Notes: generated by a model not told the origin, from the letters alone. Numbered from the stretch's first letter, positions 1-13,000 are shown. The stretch: 64,000 nt of DNA from Pseudopyrenochaeta lycopersici (GCA_003313425.1 NHZP01000010.1:682001-746000), one strand, 5' to 3'. Numbers and translations are program-made.

Positions 1-718
1 GGGAAATGGGTGCGGGTTGGAGGCCGTCAAGTTCGTAAAGTTTGTTGTTTATCGATGTGTACCTGTGTGTGCATGAGTATCTCCTTGGAGGCTGTGGACG
101 GCTTGTATGCTTACGCGATGAAGTGATATACATCATCGTCCTCGGTGGCAGTTCGCTGTGTCTCGTCGATGAAAGGTGATGATCTAGCAAAGGAGTTGTG
201 CGTTTCTCGGATGAGATCCGAGTTGGACAGTGTTTCCCCACGCAGCTGTTGTACACGTCAATTATTCATGCACAAAAACACTTCGCGGGTTGAACGAACT
301 TCTGGCGGAAACTCGCCCGCGAATTCTTTGAACTCTCTCAAGTCTTTGCCAATATCTACATCACCTTCTCTGTTCAAGAGCAACGATATGATCGCCTGTG
401 TGCCGCAAGCGTTCTGTATGGTTTGGGCGGCAAAGAAAAGGTTGCTCGCCGCATCGTGATCATATGTGCCGTCTTTCGGAACGTTGCTGGGTGCCTCGCC
501 GGTGGGGTACTTGAAGAGAAATATTACGCCATAGATCGTGCCGAGTTGCTGTAATTCCGAGGTCTCGAGCGTTGTGAGTTCTTCAAACTGGACGTCCTTA
601 ACACCGAGCTTCTCAATCAGATATGTGAAGACGCCCTGCTTTATTAGAAACTTTATAAATATGGTGTTTCAATAGCACGTACGGCGTCCGACTCTATAGT
701 ATTCCAGCCTCCAGACAT
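1..718 (-). CDS. Ubiquitin C-terminal hydrolase, UCH37/UCHL5 type (3' end outside window)
   Basis: Peptidase family C12 deubiquitinase, which removes ubiquitin from small adducts or chain ends; UCH37 relatives work with the proteasome. Four exons fit: 683-718, 300-635, 115-245 and 1-62, separated by introns of 47, 54 and 52 bp with GT-AG ends. The start gives [15 protein letters not shown], the usual N-terminus of this family. The oxyanion Gln is near residue 83, the catalytic Cys near 89 (QNACGTQAI), the His near 165 (VYHFIA) and the Asp near 180 (YELDG). The conserved LRGETLSNS and HNSFAR segments sit between them, so the protease looks intact. The C-terminal part, including any UCH37 tail, lies beyond base 1. 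The exact UCH subclass is inferred; the family is secure. Confidence 0.9.
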
Positions 719-983
719 GGCTGTAAGCAGATCTCCCGAGTTGTGGGCGTGTTTGTAATGTTGTTGCTGGCTGTCCTTACGCCATCGAAAGGCGCCTAAA
801 CCCCGGAGTTAGGGTCGGTCCGGCCTACGCCCTCGGAATCGTTCCGATTACCGGAACGCCCCACCTCGTCCTTGTGAATGCACGCGGGGATCCTGTCAGG
901 CGATCTTAACTAATGACATATTGTATTTAGCTACTATAGTGTATATAACTAACAAACGTCATATCTTCGACGCTCGCTCAGAC

Positions 984-2947
984 TTAAGTGGCGTAGCTCC
1001 ACTCGTCCCACTCCGGCTGCCAAACCACTGGTTCCAACGCGCCCTCCACGCTCAATATCTGTCCAAGAGCACATTCTGAAAATGTAACCTGATGCTGATG
1101 CTCTAGATAAAACGTATCGTATTTCTTATCCATAGCGTCCTTCAGATTCTTTACATTGCCTTCTGGGTGCAGCTTCTCCCAAGGTCTTGTGCACACTCGC
1201 CCTTTGCACCGCTTGAGAGTCAGGAGGAGGCCGTTGAGCCGGGAGACCAGCTTGTTCGTTGGCCATGAGTTGACAGTGCCGTTTGTATTGTGTATGTTGT
1301 TAATTTGGTAAGGATCATTCTGTCGTTGTCAGTACATAGATAGGTATAGAACAAAGGAAGGTTACTCACAGTCATATCGTAAAGCTCATGCTCGTTTGTG
1401 CACCAAACCGTATACGAAAGGTCGTATTCCTCCCCAACAATACGCACAGTCTTATATGTATTGTTCGTGGGATTGGACCGGCCATAAAAGACATTTCCTT
1501 CGACAAGGTAACCTCCCCAGAACTCAATGTTGACATGTTCACTCTTGTCATTGCGTGCAAGCTGCTCATCCGTGACTGGAATAGGCTCTCCATCAAAGTC
1601 ATCACGCAATGGAATGCCTGCGAGCTTGAACAGAGTGGGCACAATATCTGTATGGCTAGAGGGGATGTTTTGAACCGCTCCTTTCGCTATGCCTGGGCCA
1701 CGGATCAAAAAGGGGATGTTAACATCCTCCTCGATACCGCAGCTTTTACCAGGTGGGAGGCGGTGCTGGCCGATATGGAAGCCGTTATCTGTTGTGTAGA
1801 TGAGATATGTATTCTCAAGAACCCCAGGGGTCGCGCTCAGGCGTTCGATGATAGAATCGATAAGCTCGTCTACTGATTGAAGCGATTGTAGCCTTTTGCG
1901 GTACCAGTCATCATTGTATTCGATCTCGGATTGATTTAGCTGGCGAATGGTCTTGAAATATGACGCTGTTCCGGGCTACAGGATCTGTATCAGCAAACAG
2001 ACTCAGCATCTCAAAATCGTCAGGGCTTACAGTGTCTGGATTGAAGTTTGGCGTCCTTGGGATTGTCACATTCGGGAAGAGGTGCTCATGTCTCTTAGCC
2101 GGTACTGGTGCGTGAAACTTCACAGGCCTCGGGTTTGTAATTGTTTCCGAATGAGGAGCTATGGGCGCGACGCCTAGGAAGAACGGTCGATCAGATGCGG
2201 CAACAGCGTCGTCCAGGAAGCCAACGGCTGCGGCAGCGATAAGATCGGTAGAGTATTCGCCAGGCAGGTTTCTGTATGGCTCGTGGTTCCGCGTCATAGT
2301 CGCGTTGTAGAAAATATAAGTACCCGGGTCGATAAGGACTAGTCGTTTCAGAGAAGAGAAAGCAATTCTAAAGCGAGTAGGACTTACAATCGGATCCGTT
2401 CCAACCGTTTATACGCGGATTATTGTATGTAGTAGTAGTATGACCGTTCATCATCTATAATGTGTAAGGTGCAACCCTGGTCCATGTTTCATGAACAGTT
2501 TCGTTCATGAGACTCTTACCTTGCCTGTATAGTATGTATTGTATCCAGCATCTTGAAGCCAAACCGGAAGGTAATCATCATTGAACCCTTCTTCAATGAA
2601 CCTCGGATATCCACCTAGCCTCTGTTAACATCCCATACCGCACCAGCGTCCGCATCTCCAAACATACCATACGGTGCAGAAACATCTGTAACGTTAGTAT
2701 TATGTGCTGCTTTCCCCGTCAGGAATGACACCCGTGAAGGACAGCACAGCGCCACGGTGCAAAAGTGCTTCTTGAACCAGGTCCCTTCCTGAGCAAAGTG
2801 TTTCTGAACAGACTGCTGATAATCCAGCGAATTCAGATGCAGATCTTGATCATCCGTCATAATTAGGACGAAATTCGGTCTTGAAGCATTGCACGTCACA
2901 ACGGACATGCCCGCCGTAAGGAGCATCAATGCCTGGCTTGGTGTCAT
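984..2947 (-). CDS. Secreted type I sulfatase (arylsulfatase / GlcNAc-6-sulfatase-like)
   Basis: Hydrolyses sulfate esters, probably outside the cell. Six exons fit: 2668-2947, 2520-2614, 2388-2454, 2031-2338, 1370-1975 and 984-1319, giving 563 residues. The N-terminus has a short hydrophobic stretch (ALMLLTAGMSVVTC) consistent with a signal peptide, followed at once by the sulfatase opening PNFVLIMTDDQD with its metal-binding Asp pair near residues 32-33. The CCPSR motif at 68-72 matches C-x-P-S-R, in which the first Cys (68) would be converted to formylglycine. TDNGFHIGQHRL and HTDIVPT are further family motifs. The 1976-2030 intron is frame-deduced: without it the frame runs into a stop. 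Substrate is not determined by the sequence; N-acetylglucosamine-6-sulfatase-like or aryl sulfatase are both possible. Confidence 0.88.
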
Positions 2948-3460
2948 TGTTGCTGGTGTCTGCTCGCTAATTGTCCCTCAAGAAAGGGATAATAGTGTAA
3001 ACAAGACTTCAGCCATCAAGCTTGAGGTTATAGAAAAAAATGCTTGTGCGGAAAAAGGTTCATCCCGTTCTCATGTCGCAAATGTTGTATCTCATTGCGT
3101 GCTTCGGTAATGGACTAGGATTATTCGTCGTCGATCAGCCGAAATGCAAACAGCGATGGTGGCTCGGGCCGAAGTTCTGATGGAAAGGGCATGATGCTGT
3201 GGGGAACAGCAATTGGAGAAAAGCAAAACTTTGATTGTAATGAAAATGCCTGAGAACTCTGAGGGTACTTATTAAAGGCACAGCGACTACATGTATTTGT
3301 TCTACTGGCGCTTCGACTATGCCTACTGCCGAATGCTTGGAAATTTATGACGACATTCAACGGCATGTTTCTTGCCAATGTACTGATGCACCAGCACCTA
3401 CGAGAAAAAGAACATTCTTGGTATCTGAGGACTATTTGATAACCAGAATGGAACTCTTAA
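2948..3460. other. Intergenic, sulfatase upstream region
   Basis: About 0.5 kb between the sulfatase start and the possible small gene that ends at 3461. It presumably holds the sulfatase promoter. An 85-codon minus-strand frame around 3121-3378 shows no recognisable motif and I do not call it. Confidence 0.4.
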
Positions 3461-3942
3461 TCATAGTGACCCTCTGGGATGTGTGCTGAAGACATGTGTT
3501 GCTTGCCGCTCAACAGCAGCACGCGACTGCTCAATGTAGGCGACCTCGCTGGCATTGAGCGTATCTGGGTGTAAGGCTTCGGAGCCTGGATATTTGAGGT
3601 ACATGAGCGCGGGTCGCTTTGCCGACACTGTCAGCTTGTCTTGATAGGAGAGAAAGATATGATTGTAGTCGCTGGATTATGGTATGATGTTTAGCCAGAA
3701 AATTGCTGTATTCAAGCGAAAGAAAATGACTTGATCTTGCTCAGATACCCTGGAAATGCACTGCCCGTACTTTCTCTATAGCGCGGCTTAGCAATATCAA
3801 ACCAGTGTATACCTTGGCATGCTCTCGTGTTCAGTCATACTCAAACGAACCGAATAATCCTACCGAACTGGAGAATCTTACCGAACTGTATTGAAACGTC
3901 CAGCCAGGCTATTGCCAACACCATGTTTACATGTCGCTTCAT
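3461..3942 (-). CDS. Possible small gene of unknown function, three exons
   Basis: Three coding-like segments join in one frame: 3882-3942, 3749-3821 and 3461-3671, separated by 60 and 77 bp GT-AG introns, for about 114 residues. The start at 3942 gives MKRHVNMVLAIAWLDVSIQF, which could be a weak signal peptide. The downstream part reads FPGDYNHIFLSYQDKL and later MYLKYPGSEALHPDTLNASE before a natural stop. I do not recognise the family. The exons may instead be the 3' end of a longer gene, because the first exon frame stays open to about 4110. The last exon looks best supported; the start is uncertain. Confidence 0.4.
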
Positions 3943-6900
3943 ATCAACGAATCTTCCCTGAAGGTACAACAGCATCACAGATATTGGTGCTCGCGATGCG
4001 CATTCACAGATATGTGATTTGAATAGGTTGTGTTGGGTGTAATCACTACAAAGTTTCTTCTTGTCCTTTCTCTCTAACGTTGAAAGTATATCGGGATGTT
4101 CCATCGGCATTTTCCATCGTACATCACATCGTGCGACTCTCGCGGGCTTTCCGTTCGTGGGAGGGAATCCGAATCATCGTTATCGTTGCTATTAGAGGGG
4201 AGAGAGGAGACCCCCCTTCGCTCAAACTGTTGGAGCACATTGCTGTCATCTCACCTATGATGTATTTTAATCGCCGATGCACTTCACTGCTGACCTCTCG
4301 ATACGAAATCTACCTCTGTCGGTAGAATCCACAAAATGGAAGAGACCTGAGTCTTTGCGAACATCCAGAGAGAGGTCATCATGCTGTACGCCTGATGATC
4401 GAGAGACCCACAGCAGTGGTGGAGTTCAGAACGGTAGTCGTGGACGCGTGGCCGGCTTGCTGCATTACAGCATGAGTTTGACAATACGAAGCAGCGCCTT
4501 CAACGGGGTATTTCCCCCCCGATTGGACGAATATCGCGTAGAGCAGATCAATGACATGCCATGTGGGCGTCTTCAAAAGTTAGTTGACCGTCTCTGCCAC
4601 AATCGTGCAGGGTGCGGCCTTGATCTTCAGGCCATGATGAGACTTTGGTTGTGGAAGTGGTTCTTGGGGCCAAGGAACCCATGAAATGGTCGAGCACAGT
4701 TGAAAGTGAGGCGGCTTGCTGTACCAATCAGTGACGGCATATTAGTTGTATCTGTGCACAAAACCTTCTTAGTTGCGCCTGTACGTTCGCTCAGAGTAGG
4801 AGTGCGCTTTGGGCACGTTGAGGTCATATTGATCGTCTCCTTTATGAACGCTGCTCGTCGGACAAAGAAACCCCACTCGTATCTTCACGCTGCATGCACC
4901 TTCCCAGCGGATCCATCTCGGCTGCATCGGCGAGACTCTACAAGATGAGCAGGCAAGCTCATGCGGCAAAGGGTTTAGAGGCCTTAGGCTGTGCGCAATT
5001 GATTGTGCAAGTTCATCACACGATAGCTTGAGGCATTTTGGAGATATTGCGTGCACCATGTATTGGTGGCGCAGCTAGTGCGACCTGAAGCTGAGGCGCG
5101 AGAGCATATGGAAATGTAACTCCGACGAGAAGCTGTGAAGTCGATGGTAAATTCCCATGTTACTAAGGACCCTGTCCAAGGACATGCGTAAATCATGACG
5201 AGGTGGATCGACGCTGCAGGCTACCGTTTCCCTACCCGCTGCCGATCTATCATTTGGAGCACTAGAAGGAATATTGAAGGAATAGCGTATTGATTACTGG
5301 ACCAGAACGTCAATGTTCTGGATATAGGATCGCGTTCTGGCGGTGTAGAGAGCTCGCATTCGGATCTAAACGTCTTGGATAGGCTCGGTATGCACGTCGA
5401 TGTCGTATTTTCGATGACGGACTTATTGTAGCCAAGAGAGGAACTGGACTCCAATGGTTGATGAGGGAGTTGAGGCCGTCACTTCGTATCCAAACAATAA
5501 ACGTCCGAGGCCTTGGGCGAAGACGCCTGTCTCGACTCACATAGTATGATGCTTCGGTCATGTCTCACCCGATTTGATCCGACTATCATTGAGCACCCTC
5601 TTGGCTGCGTTGGACACGCCTGGGGGATCGACGACACTATGTCACGGCCACGCAGGACGTTGCGGAAAACGGTGACTTCGTGCCCTGTGATCTTCACATT
5701 CTATGTATATCTCTTGCAACCGGTTTATGCCACACAATATGACGGCGACAGTAGTCCTTGATCGTGTTGCCAAGAAGAGCACGCTTGACAACGGCGGTCC
5801 GCTCCCTTGGATCCATAGGGTGGTAATCCAGTTGCCGCGGTGTTTGTAGGAGTATGCTCCGATGGTCAAGAACGTGGAACGCTACCACGCCCAGACGGAT
5901 GCTAAGACAAGCCAGCAAAGCTTCGACATGGATGACAATAGGTAAGGCGAAGAATCGGGGTGCGCGAGGCAGGCAAGTGGGCACCACACCCGGATATACG
6001 GATGCCTGAGAATCGAGATTTCGACGAATACTAGGAATAGAAGTCCGGCGAGACCTGATGCGCTGCTCGTCCTTGTGTTTGTGCTGCTATCTTGGAAGCG
6101 CTACTATCAAGGTCCCGAAGAGCGTTAGATCCGACCTTGAAATGCAACAGGGCGATGCATTGGTCAATTGGCCGATGTTCCATGGTCAGATAGTGTGTAT
6201 GTGGTGTTGGTTCTAGAGATGCAGACAAGCCCTTGCGCGATATTCTAACGTGAGTCTTATTCATTTTTGAGAAAGATACAAGGGGCGGACCGGAGAAATT
6301 CTGTCCAGCCGTCAGTCATGATGAGTGATCCGCAAACCCAGCAAACAATTAATTGATGAGGGAGTGGGTACATGCAAAAGCGCTCACGGACGTGGCGACT
6401 GCAGGAGACGGCGGAGACCCTCCAACGGAGCGGAGATGCTGATCGCCCTGCAGGTGCAACGAACGGGCGGAAATTTGCGATGGGACCCCTCTCTTCGCTT
6501 CTACGCTGCGTCGCTTGCCCATGTCCTAGGGACATGCAGGCGGCTAGCCGGGAGCCAAAACCTTCTAGCGTCCCGTCGGTCGGTTTAAGGGACAGACTAG
6601 GGCCCAAGAATCTTGGATAATAGAACCGAGTCGCCGAGCGAAGAAAACCCGTGAGGGAAGTGACAAATGAAATGTTTGAGGTAAAGGCAGCGGGAACGAT
6701 GCAGATGTCAAGACCTTCGCATCACGTGCGCCTACTGAACCGCACCTTCCATTTCGTGCCTCGCGCATAAGGCCGAAATGCATGCTTGCAAGGGTATCCT
6801 TTCTTGATTGTGATCCTGCAAACGTCCTACCCAAAACACGCCTTCCGAACAGCCCATGCGAGAGCCCTTCAATCAACCTTAAGCCACAGCTTCACCGGTA

Positions 6901-7772
6901 CCAAAGATTACAACAGCTTCCCTTTGATTGTGGCGGTGCTAACCTTCTAGCGTTCTTCTCGCAATTAGCTACCCAGTTGGGCAAGTCGAGATGAAACGTG
7001 CACATGACAACTGCCGATCAAAGCAGAGAGGCTGTGTTTAATCCTCATTCGATACGCCAGCGCAAACAGGGAGCATGACATGACATCAAGCTCCCACCTC
7101 CGCCTGTGCGTAATTCATTAGCGTACGTTTTGGTGCAGTCTCGAGAGGAAGTCGGTTTCAGAGAGGAGCAGAGTCCTGTGCTTTTATCGATTGGAGGTGA
7201 CTTTGTTTGGATCCGTTCGTTGTACGTAAACCACTCCGGTGGGATGAAAGAAGCGATCTTTGCCCATGTGGGGCATGTGGGTACTGATTGGTTGGCTCGC
7301 GCCTATTTTGGGAAACGTCAAGTGTCCGTCCCGACTCCGTTGGAATGAGTCGACAGGCTAAACCTTTGGGTACCCACATGTTGTGCGCTAAACAAGTCAA
7401 GCTAAGACAAAATAAGACAACCTTAATTCTTCTGTGCATGCTATCGCTGGTGCCTAGGTACTTTCTCAAGCAGAACGGTAAGGGAAATTATTGTCCCACC
7501 AACCCACGTGGTGCCGACCAATTCCCTTTGTGCCGCCGCTGTGTCTGAGACCAAAGTCAAGTCCGTGTCTATGCTTGCTCAATACAAATAACGTCGACGT
7601 AGCAACATGTCGAAAAATCAGCCGTGCCCTGCGCCCTAATAATGCAGTCGTAAAGTTCATCGTAGCGCGTGCATATGCCTCGTTAGGCTGCCACGCTGTT
7701 CTGTCTCTTGGTGCCGTGCCATCATGCACAACGTCCCAACTCGGTTCCGGCTCAGCCTTACATAATAGGGCA
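3943..7772. other. Long stretch without a supportable gene
   Basis: Nearly 3.8 kb with only short frames on both strands. Minus-strand stretches near 4379-4680 read somewhat like protein (TPTWHVIDLLYAIF) but are interrupted by a stop, and frames at 5480-5990 are similar, so decayed genes are possible. No transposase, reverse transcriptase, terminal repeat or structural RNA was recognised. Confidence 0.4.
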
Positions 7773-10090
7773 TCATATGCCGCCAGCGTTGTGGCGCGAC
7801 GCATCCCACTCGCTAACATCGCTCTCATCGGGTATTTCGCCGAAGCGCATGGCGCCGCCCAACATGTGAATGGCTTGCTGCCGCAACCCTTGAAATTTCG
7901 CCAGCACCTGGTCGTGATAGGCCAGGCAAACAACAGACTGTTGGTGAGAATCTGACGTTGTCTTGCTGTGGAGATAGCGAGGCTTGTGGGCGGTGTCGCG
8001 GATGTCAGCAAATTAGTGTAATTCCCCAATAGCCCTCTGCCCCTCGCCGATCTCATGCATGGCTGTACTGCGATGGAATGAAAGGCGCCCCGGATGGCGC
8101 TTGAGCAGAACTACCGGTATTGTGTGCCGCGCTGGGATGGAAGGGCTGGGAACCGACCACTTTGGTGTTGATATTCATGTTCCTGGAGGGATCGTTCAGC
8201 GCGAATTCGTTTACGTCCAGATAGGTGTAGCCACGAACCCGCCGGGATAACCCGTAGGCATTCCAAAGTTGAATGCATGCTCTGGTGGTGCTGAGTATGG
8301 TGGCAGCACAGCCGCAGGTGACCCCAGTGGAGACGTGTAACTGCTCGACATACTCGAGGATGCGTAGCTATTCGAGCCATATGCATCCACATTTGTTCGT
8401 GGAACTTCGAGATACGGTGAGGTGGGCGTAGATGATATTCCAGGAGGCATAAATGTTAGCGGTGATGGGGCGAAGGCGGGACTCAGGCTTTGACCATAAC
8501 TGTACTGCGCAATCTGATTCTCGAGATCCAGGTTGATCGTCTCCAAAGCGTAAGCAGGTTGCTGTACTGGTGACACCTCGGTCATCTGTTGCCGAGCCCA
8601 CTCGCGTCGCGCCTTGTATGATGATACCATATCCATTGGGAACTGCACCAGGTATGACATAGTCTGTACTCGTGAATCGTATCGCGTGTCTTGATAACCC
8701 TGGACAAGCTGAACAATCTCTTCCAACGGGCGCAAAGACAAATCTGCTACGAAAACAGAGGCAACGTCTGGAAACATGGGTTCCAATGCGAGCGCTGCAG
8801 CGTAGAAGTGGGCCAGGACGACGAGAACGTTCACATCTCCACGTTTGGCGGCAAGAAGCGAGATCGGAACCCAGAAGAGCCACTTTCGAAGCGCGTACAG
8901 CTGGTTGAACTGCTCTTCTGGTGTTTGCGGTTGATTGGACGCTCGAAGGCGGTCGAGGTAGCCTTTCAGCTGATCGACCCATTTTGTTTCCTGGTCATTT
9001 CGACTCAGGTAGGGTTGCAGTCGCTGCAAGGAAGCGTGAATATCTGTCAGGGTATTGATGTGTTCTCTTCGTGCATCTTGGGTCATGGGCGTGCTAATGG
9101 GATTCATAAAATGCCGATTGGGCATAGGTGTGTGCTCAGCAATATAGTCGGCAAACAAAGACTCATGTCTCCATGGCTGCATAGACTGGATGACCTATCA
9201 TACCATTAGCAGTTGTAGTTATTCGATCATCAAATAGCCTACCGTTTTTGTGCCTGTTACCAGAGAAGCCCAACCACGCCTAAGCGCTGCGCGTCAGTAC
9301 TGAGCTTCGGAGGATATAGGGGTTCTTTCTTACCAGTCAGTCGCTTGCCAGGCAAGGAGAAGGGACGAAGCAAGCACCGCATCCGAGTTCAGCTTTGTGA
9401 AACTAGTGATGCCATCGTGCAACCCTTTCAGAGCGATGCTTGCGTGATGAAACGCAAGATTTCGCGTTTCACTCGACTGAGAAATCCACGCCAAGTGAGA
9501 CGCAGAAAAGGCGAGAATAGAGTGCATCACAAATGGATGTGACGCAGCGATGCTCAGGAACCTGGAACAAATGTTAGGAGTGCATTTAGGCTGAGTCGCA
9601 TTGGGAAACTGAGGGCGTACTTGGGCATCATATCGGTCCATAGTGTGGATTTTGAAGTCCTGTTCCTGAACATCTCATTCGAAATCGAGGAGAGATGGTG
9701 GATCAGACGAAGATCAGTCTTGGTCAAGGCGCGCCATTGCGGCTGCGGGTACACTCGAAGCTCGGGAAAGGGAAACTCTCCAGTCTGTCTCCAGAGTTCG
9801 ATGGTTGCCTCGATCTCCGGTGTCCACAGCAAGTTCGGCTGCTGAGGAGACTGAGGAGACTCTGGCATCATGGCAGTGGGACTGTCCATGTAGTCGCAGC
9901 GGACTTGGTGCTTAGTACAATTACGACTGGCTTGTTGTCAACACGCTGTGGAGTAGAACGATGCAACTGCAGGTGCTTACCATTGCGGGAATGTTTCGTC
10001 ACAGCGGATATGTCTTCTCTTGCACGTCTTGCATCCCTTTCGGGACTTGGTATGGCTGCGCCTCGAAGGGCCACCACCTGGTCCAGCCAT
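7773..10090 (-). CDS. Zn(2)Cys(6) transcription factor, Upc2-like
   Basis: Nuclear regulator. Seven exons fit: 9981-10090, 9621-9926, 9334-9561, 9243-9279, 8239-9194, 8069-8182 and 7773-7965, giving 647 residues. The binuclear zinc cluster uses Cys 20, 23, 30, 37, 40 and 47 (C-x2-C-x6-C-x6-C-x2-C-x6-C), and its fourth Cys codon is split by the first intron. After it comes the fungal-specific regulatory domain (LRLIHHLSSISNEM, SHPFVMHSILAFSASHLAW) typical of Upc2-like proteins that control sterol uptake and synthesis in yeasts. A Ser/Pro/Gln-rich stretch follows, then a helical tail (YHDQVLAKFQGLRQQAIHML). The last two introns (56 and 103 bp) are deduced from frame and splice sites; without the last one the protein ends at 8053, and without either at 8211. 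Target genes cannot be read from the sequence. Confidence 0.82.
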
Positions 10091-13000
10091 TTGGTAAGAT
10101 GGTAATGAAGTGGGGTTTTAGCGAGAGTGGGAAGTGAATAGGACAGTGTCCTTGGTGGTGTAAGCGGTCGGGCGTAAGTGAGGGAGTTCAAGTGTAGTCT
10201 TGTAGGTGACTATACAGATGAACAGGTAGGTTAGGTAGGCGAGGAGGGGCTGAGTATATGCGGGCTGTAGATCTGGCGGGCGGTTGGTAAAGCGAGGGTA
10301 ATGGGGTCGAAACCGGTGACTAAAACAGGCAGAGTGATTTTGGAGGCTGGCGATGGACGTTTGGTGATATATAGCGCAGGGTGCAGATGGGATGAGCTTA
10401 GACAAATACTAGGGCTGAAAGATATTGACGCAAAGCCAGCGAGTCTCCGGCGGACAGGCAACGAGGGTACGACAGGACGAGGTGACAGCGGATATGGTCA
10501 AGACTGGCTGCAACGTGCCCCTGCAGATTGACCATGCAGGATGCGGACAAGGCTATGAGACTAGAGGCTCGACAGGCTGAAGAGGGATTTTGGGCGGCAT
10601 GGGAGCAAACGCGCAGGGTGACTTGTGCTCGGGTCCAAAGACGACAAGACGTCAAGGACGGGGCCAACCACGGTTAGCAGAGGATAGCGTCCACGCAAAT
10701 AGCAGTGACGCCACGAGCGGCGGAGGAGGGGGGATTTGGGTGGCAGCCGGTAGACTGTGAGACGGGAGAGGCTAGCAGGGTGGGTTGGAGAAGCTTGCGG
10801 GAGCTAGATACAGCGATGGAGTGATTGAATTCCAGATGGGACTGGCTGGCCCTCATCGTATGACATAGCCCCCGGTGTAACTCCCGTGGGGATTAAGCTC
10901 AATCCAGGGCCATGGGCCTTCTTTGGAGAGCAGTGCCCCGGCTCAGCAGGTCGTCGTCCCGTCCCTGGAAGAAAAAGATGCGGCATGCTTGGAGGGATGG
11001 GAGCCACAGACACCCCCCCTGCACCAGCAGGAAGCAGCCCGAGGGCTGGGGCGCTCTGCGAACGTCTCTGGTGCTCGCCGACAGGCCCTGGACGAGGATG
11101 CGGGTGAAGGTGACGCTCCCCGGCCAGTCCGCATGGGAACGGAGACGTTTGGGCGTGCAGTGTGCATGAGCCGCTCCAGCTGGGCTCGCAGAGCGCAAGA
11201 GGCGTAAAAACGGCCATTGAGGTCCGGTGGCCGAGGTGGTCCGCCAACACCTCGGGGGCCGTGCGCTGGAGGCGATCAACCAGTAGCAGTCGGCGAGAAT
11301 GTTGGCCATGCTGTTCTTGGTAGGCCGACGCCGCGTTAAGCAGCAGAGGTGAGCACAGCGCTGGTCAGCTCCGGCGAGGGCGCTGAGGAAGTTTTGCCGC
11401 TCTCAGTGAGCGCCCGCGATGGCCATGCCCGGCTCGCGAGCGCGAAGCGTCCATTCACCCTGATGAGGTCGCGTCCGGGGCGGGCAAATCAGAGGCAGCA
11501 TGCTGATGCGACGCACCAGAGATCGCTAAACACTGGCAGAACGCCGGGACCTCCAATATCTCGCCGCCAAAAATAGTTCTCAGTGCGTTGCCCTGGGCCA
11601 CACCTCATCGGCACCGTCACCGGACTAAGAGACTGACAGAAAAGCGTCTGCCCGCTCTCTTACGCTGATGATGGTGCTCGCATTGGTTTCGACTCCGCTA
11701 TTGAATACACTACGCTGGTCCCGTCCCTGCTGCCCGTCATACCGCTACTTCGGCCGTGGGCGGCGCCCGGTTGCGCCGAGCATGGCGGACATTTGTCCAC
11801 TCCACTCCCATTCCCTTGCGCTACGCCTGCTACGCGAAGGGAGATCGAAGCACACTGGGTAAAGGGCCCCCTTCCCCGCGTCTGCCTTGTTGTCTTCTGC
11901 CAATATCTGATGCAGCGGAAATTGCGCGCTGGCTGCCTGGTGGTAATTACGCGAGCTGCTCGTTGCTCGCTGCGCCAGCTGCCATCACACTTGGTGCTGC
12001 GTGCTACAGCACCGTCCTGTAGGAACACGCTGCCGTGGCTGCTGCCACCCAGCCCTTTGTCGCCGCAGCCGGCTGCCGCTGTAAGGCTGCCATGACCTTC
12101 CGCCCATGTATCGGAAGCGTAGCTCATGTAATGCGCCAGGCCTTGGACGAGCAAAAGAGCAACACAAACGAGGTACGAGGGCTAAGAACGGACGCAGACT
12201 GCTCATGCCCAATCATTGCTGGTGTGGAGACCGAGGCAATAGTCTCTACATGACATCTCGATGCGCGCGGAAGCAGGTTCAAGCGATCGAATATGTACTC
12301 GATGGCTAGTCGAGTGAGCCACACATGGAAGCGTGACCACTTTGAGGTGAGGTTGGCCTAGGACGGATTCTAGAAAGCTATTCTTAGAGATAACCTCTTT
12401 TAACCTTGACGCTTGCAGCCGGCATCGTCATGGGTAACCCATGCCGTCTCTGGGGTCGTACCGCCAGGCTCGCCAAAAACCTCTCCACTCATTCCAAGCT
12501 TTTGATCAAGTGCAGCAGCGATACAATCCTCACCTCCAATGACGCCTCGGCCAATTATCGCCGACACACTTTCAGAGCAATCTGAACCCATTCTCTTCTC
12601 ATTGTCTAGTCCCACACTGACGCACACACCCAAGCCTCTTCAGGCATAACCTGGTCACGTTTGAACAAGCTCGGCCATGAGCAAATCCATCGCAATCTGT
12701 CCCGGTACCTGGTGCATCTGCTGACTGTCTCACAAGACATCGTGACATGCATTCATCCGCCAAGACGGCAACCAGTCTTCATCTTGACGTTTGTCCACCG
12801 CCATCTCGCAATATGTGAAAAAGCACACCTATTCTACAGCTGCAAGCCACACGTTATTGCTGCACCACACCACCCAACCTCCCCCCCTCGCCACCTGTGG
12901 ACAGACCACCTTAAAATAAAGTCCCCGCCCTGTCCTTCTAGCGGCGTGGGCACGCTCCGTCCGGTGGTGTAAGTGTGGCAGGCGACACAAGAAACACATG

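Noticed and set aside
7466..8056. 196-codon minus and 154-codon plus frames overlapping each other
   Set aside because: The same DNA holds the last exons of the Upc2-like regulator in a third phase, which has better protein character.
11660..12154. 164-codon minus-strand frame
   Set aside because: Lies in a GC-rich block where stops are rare in all frames; no recognisable sequence.
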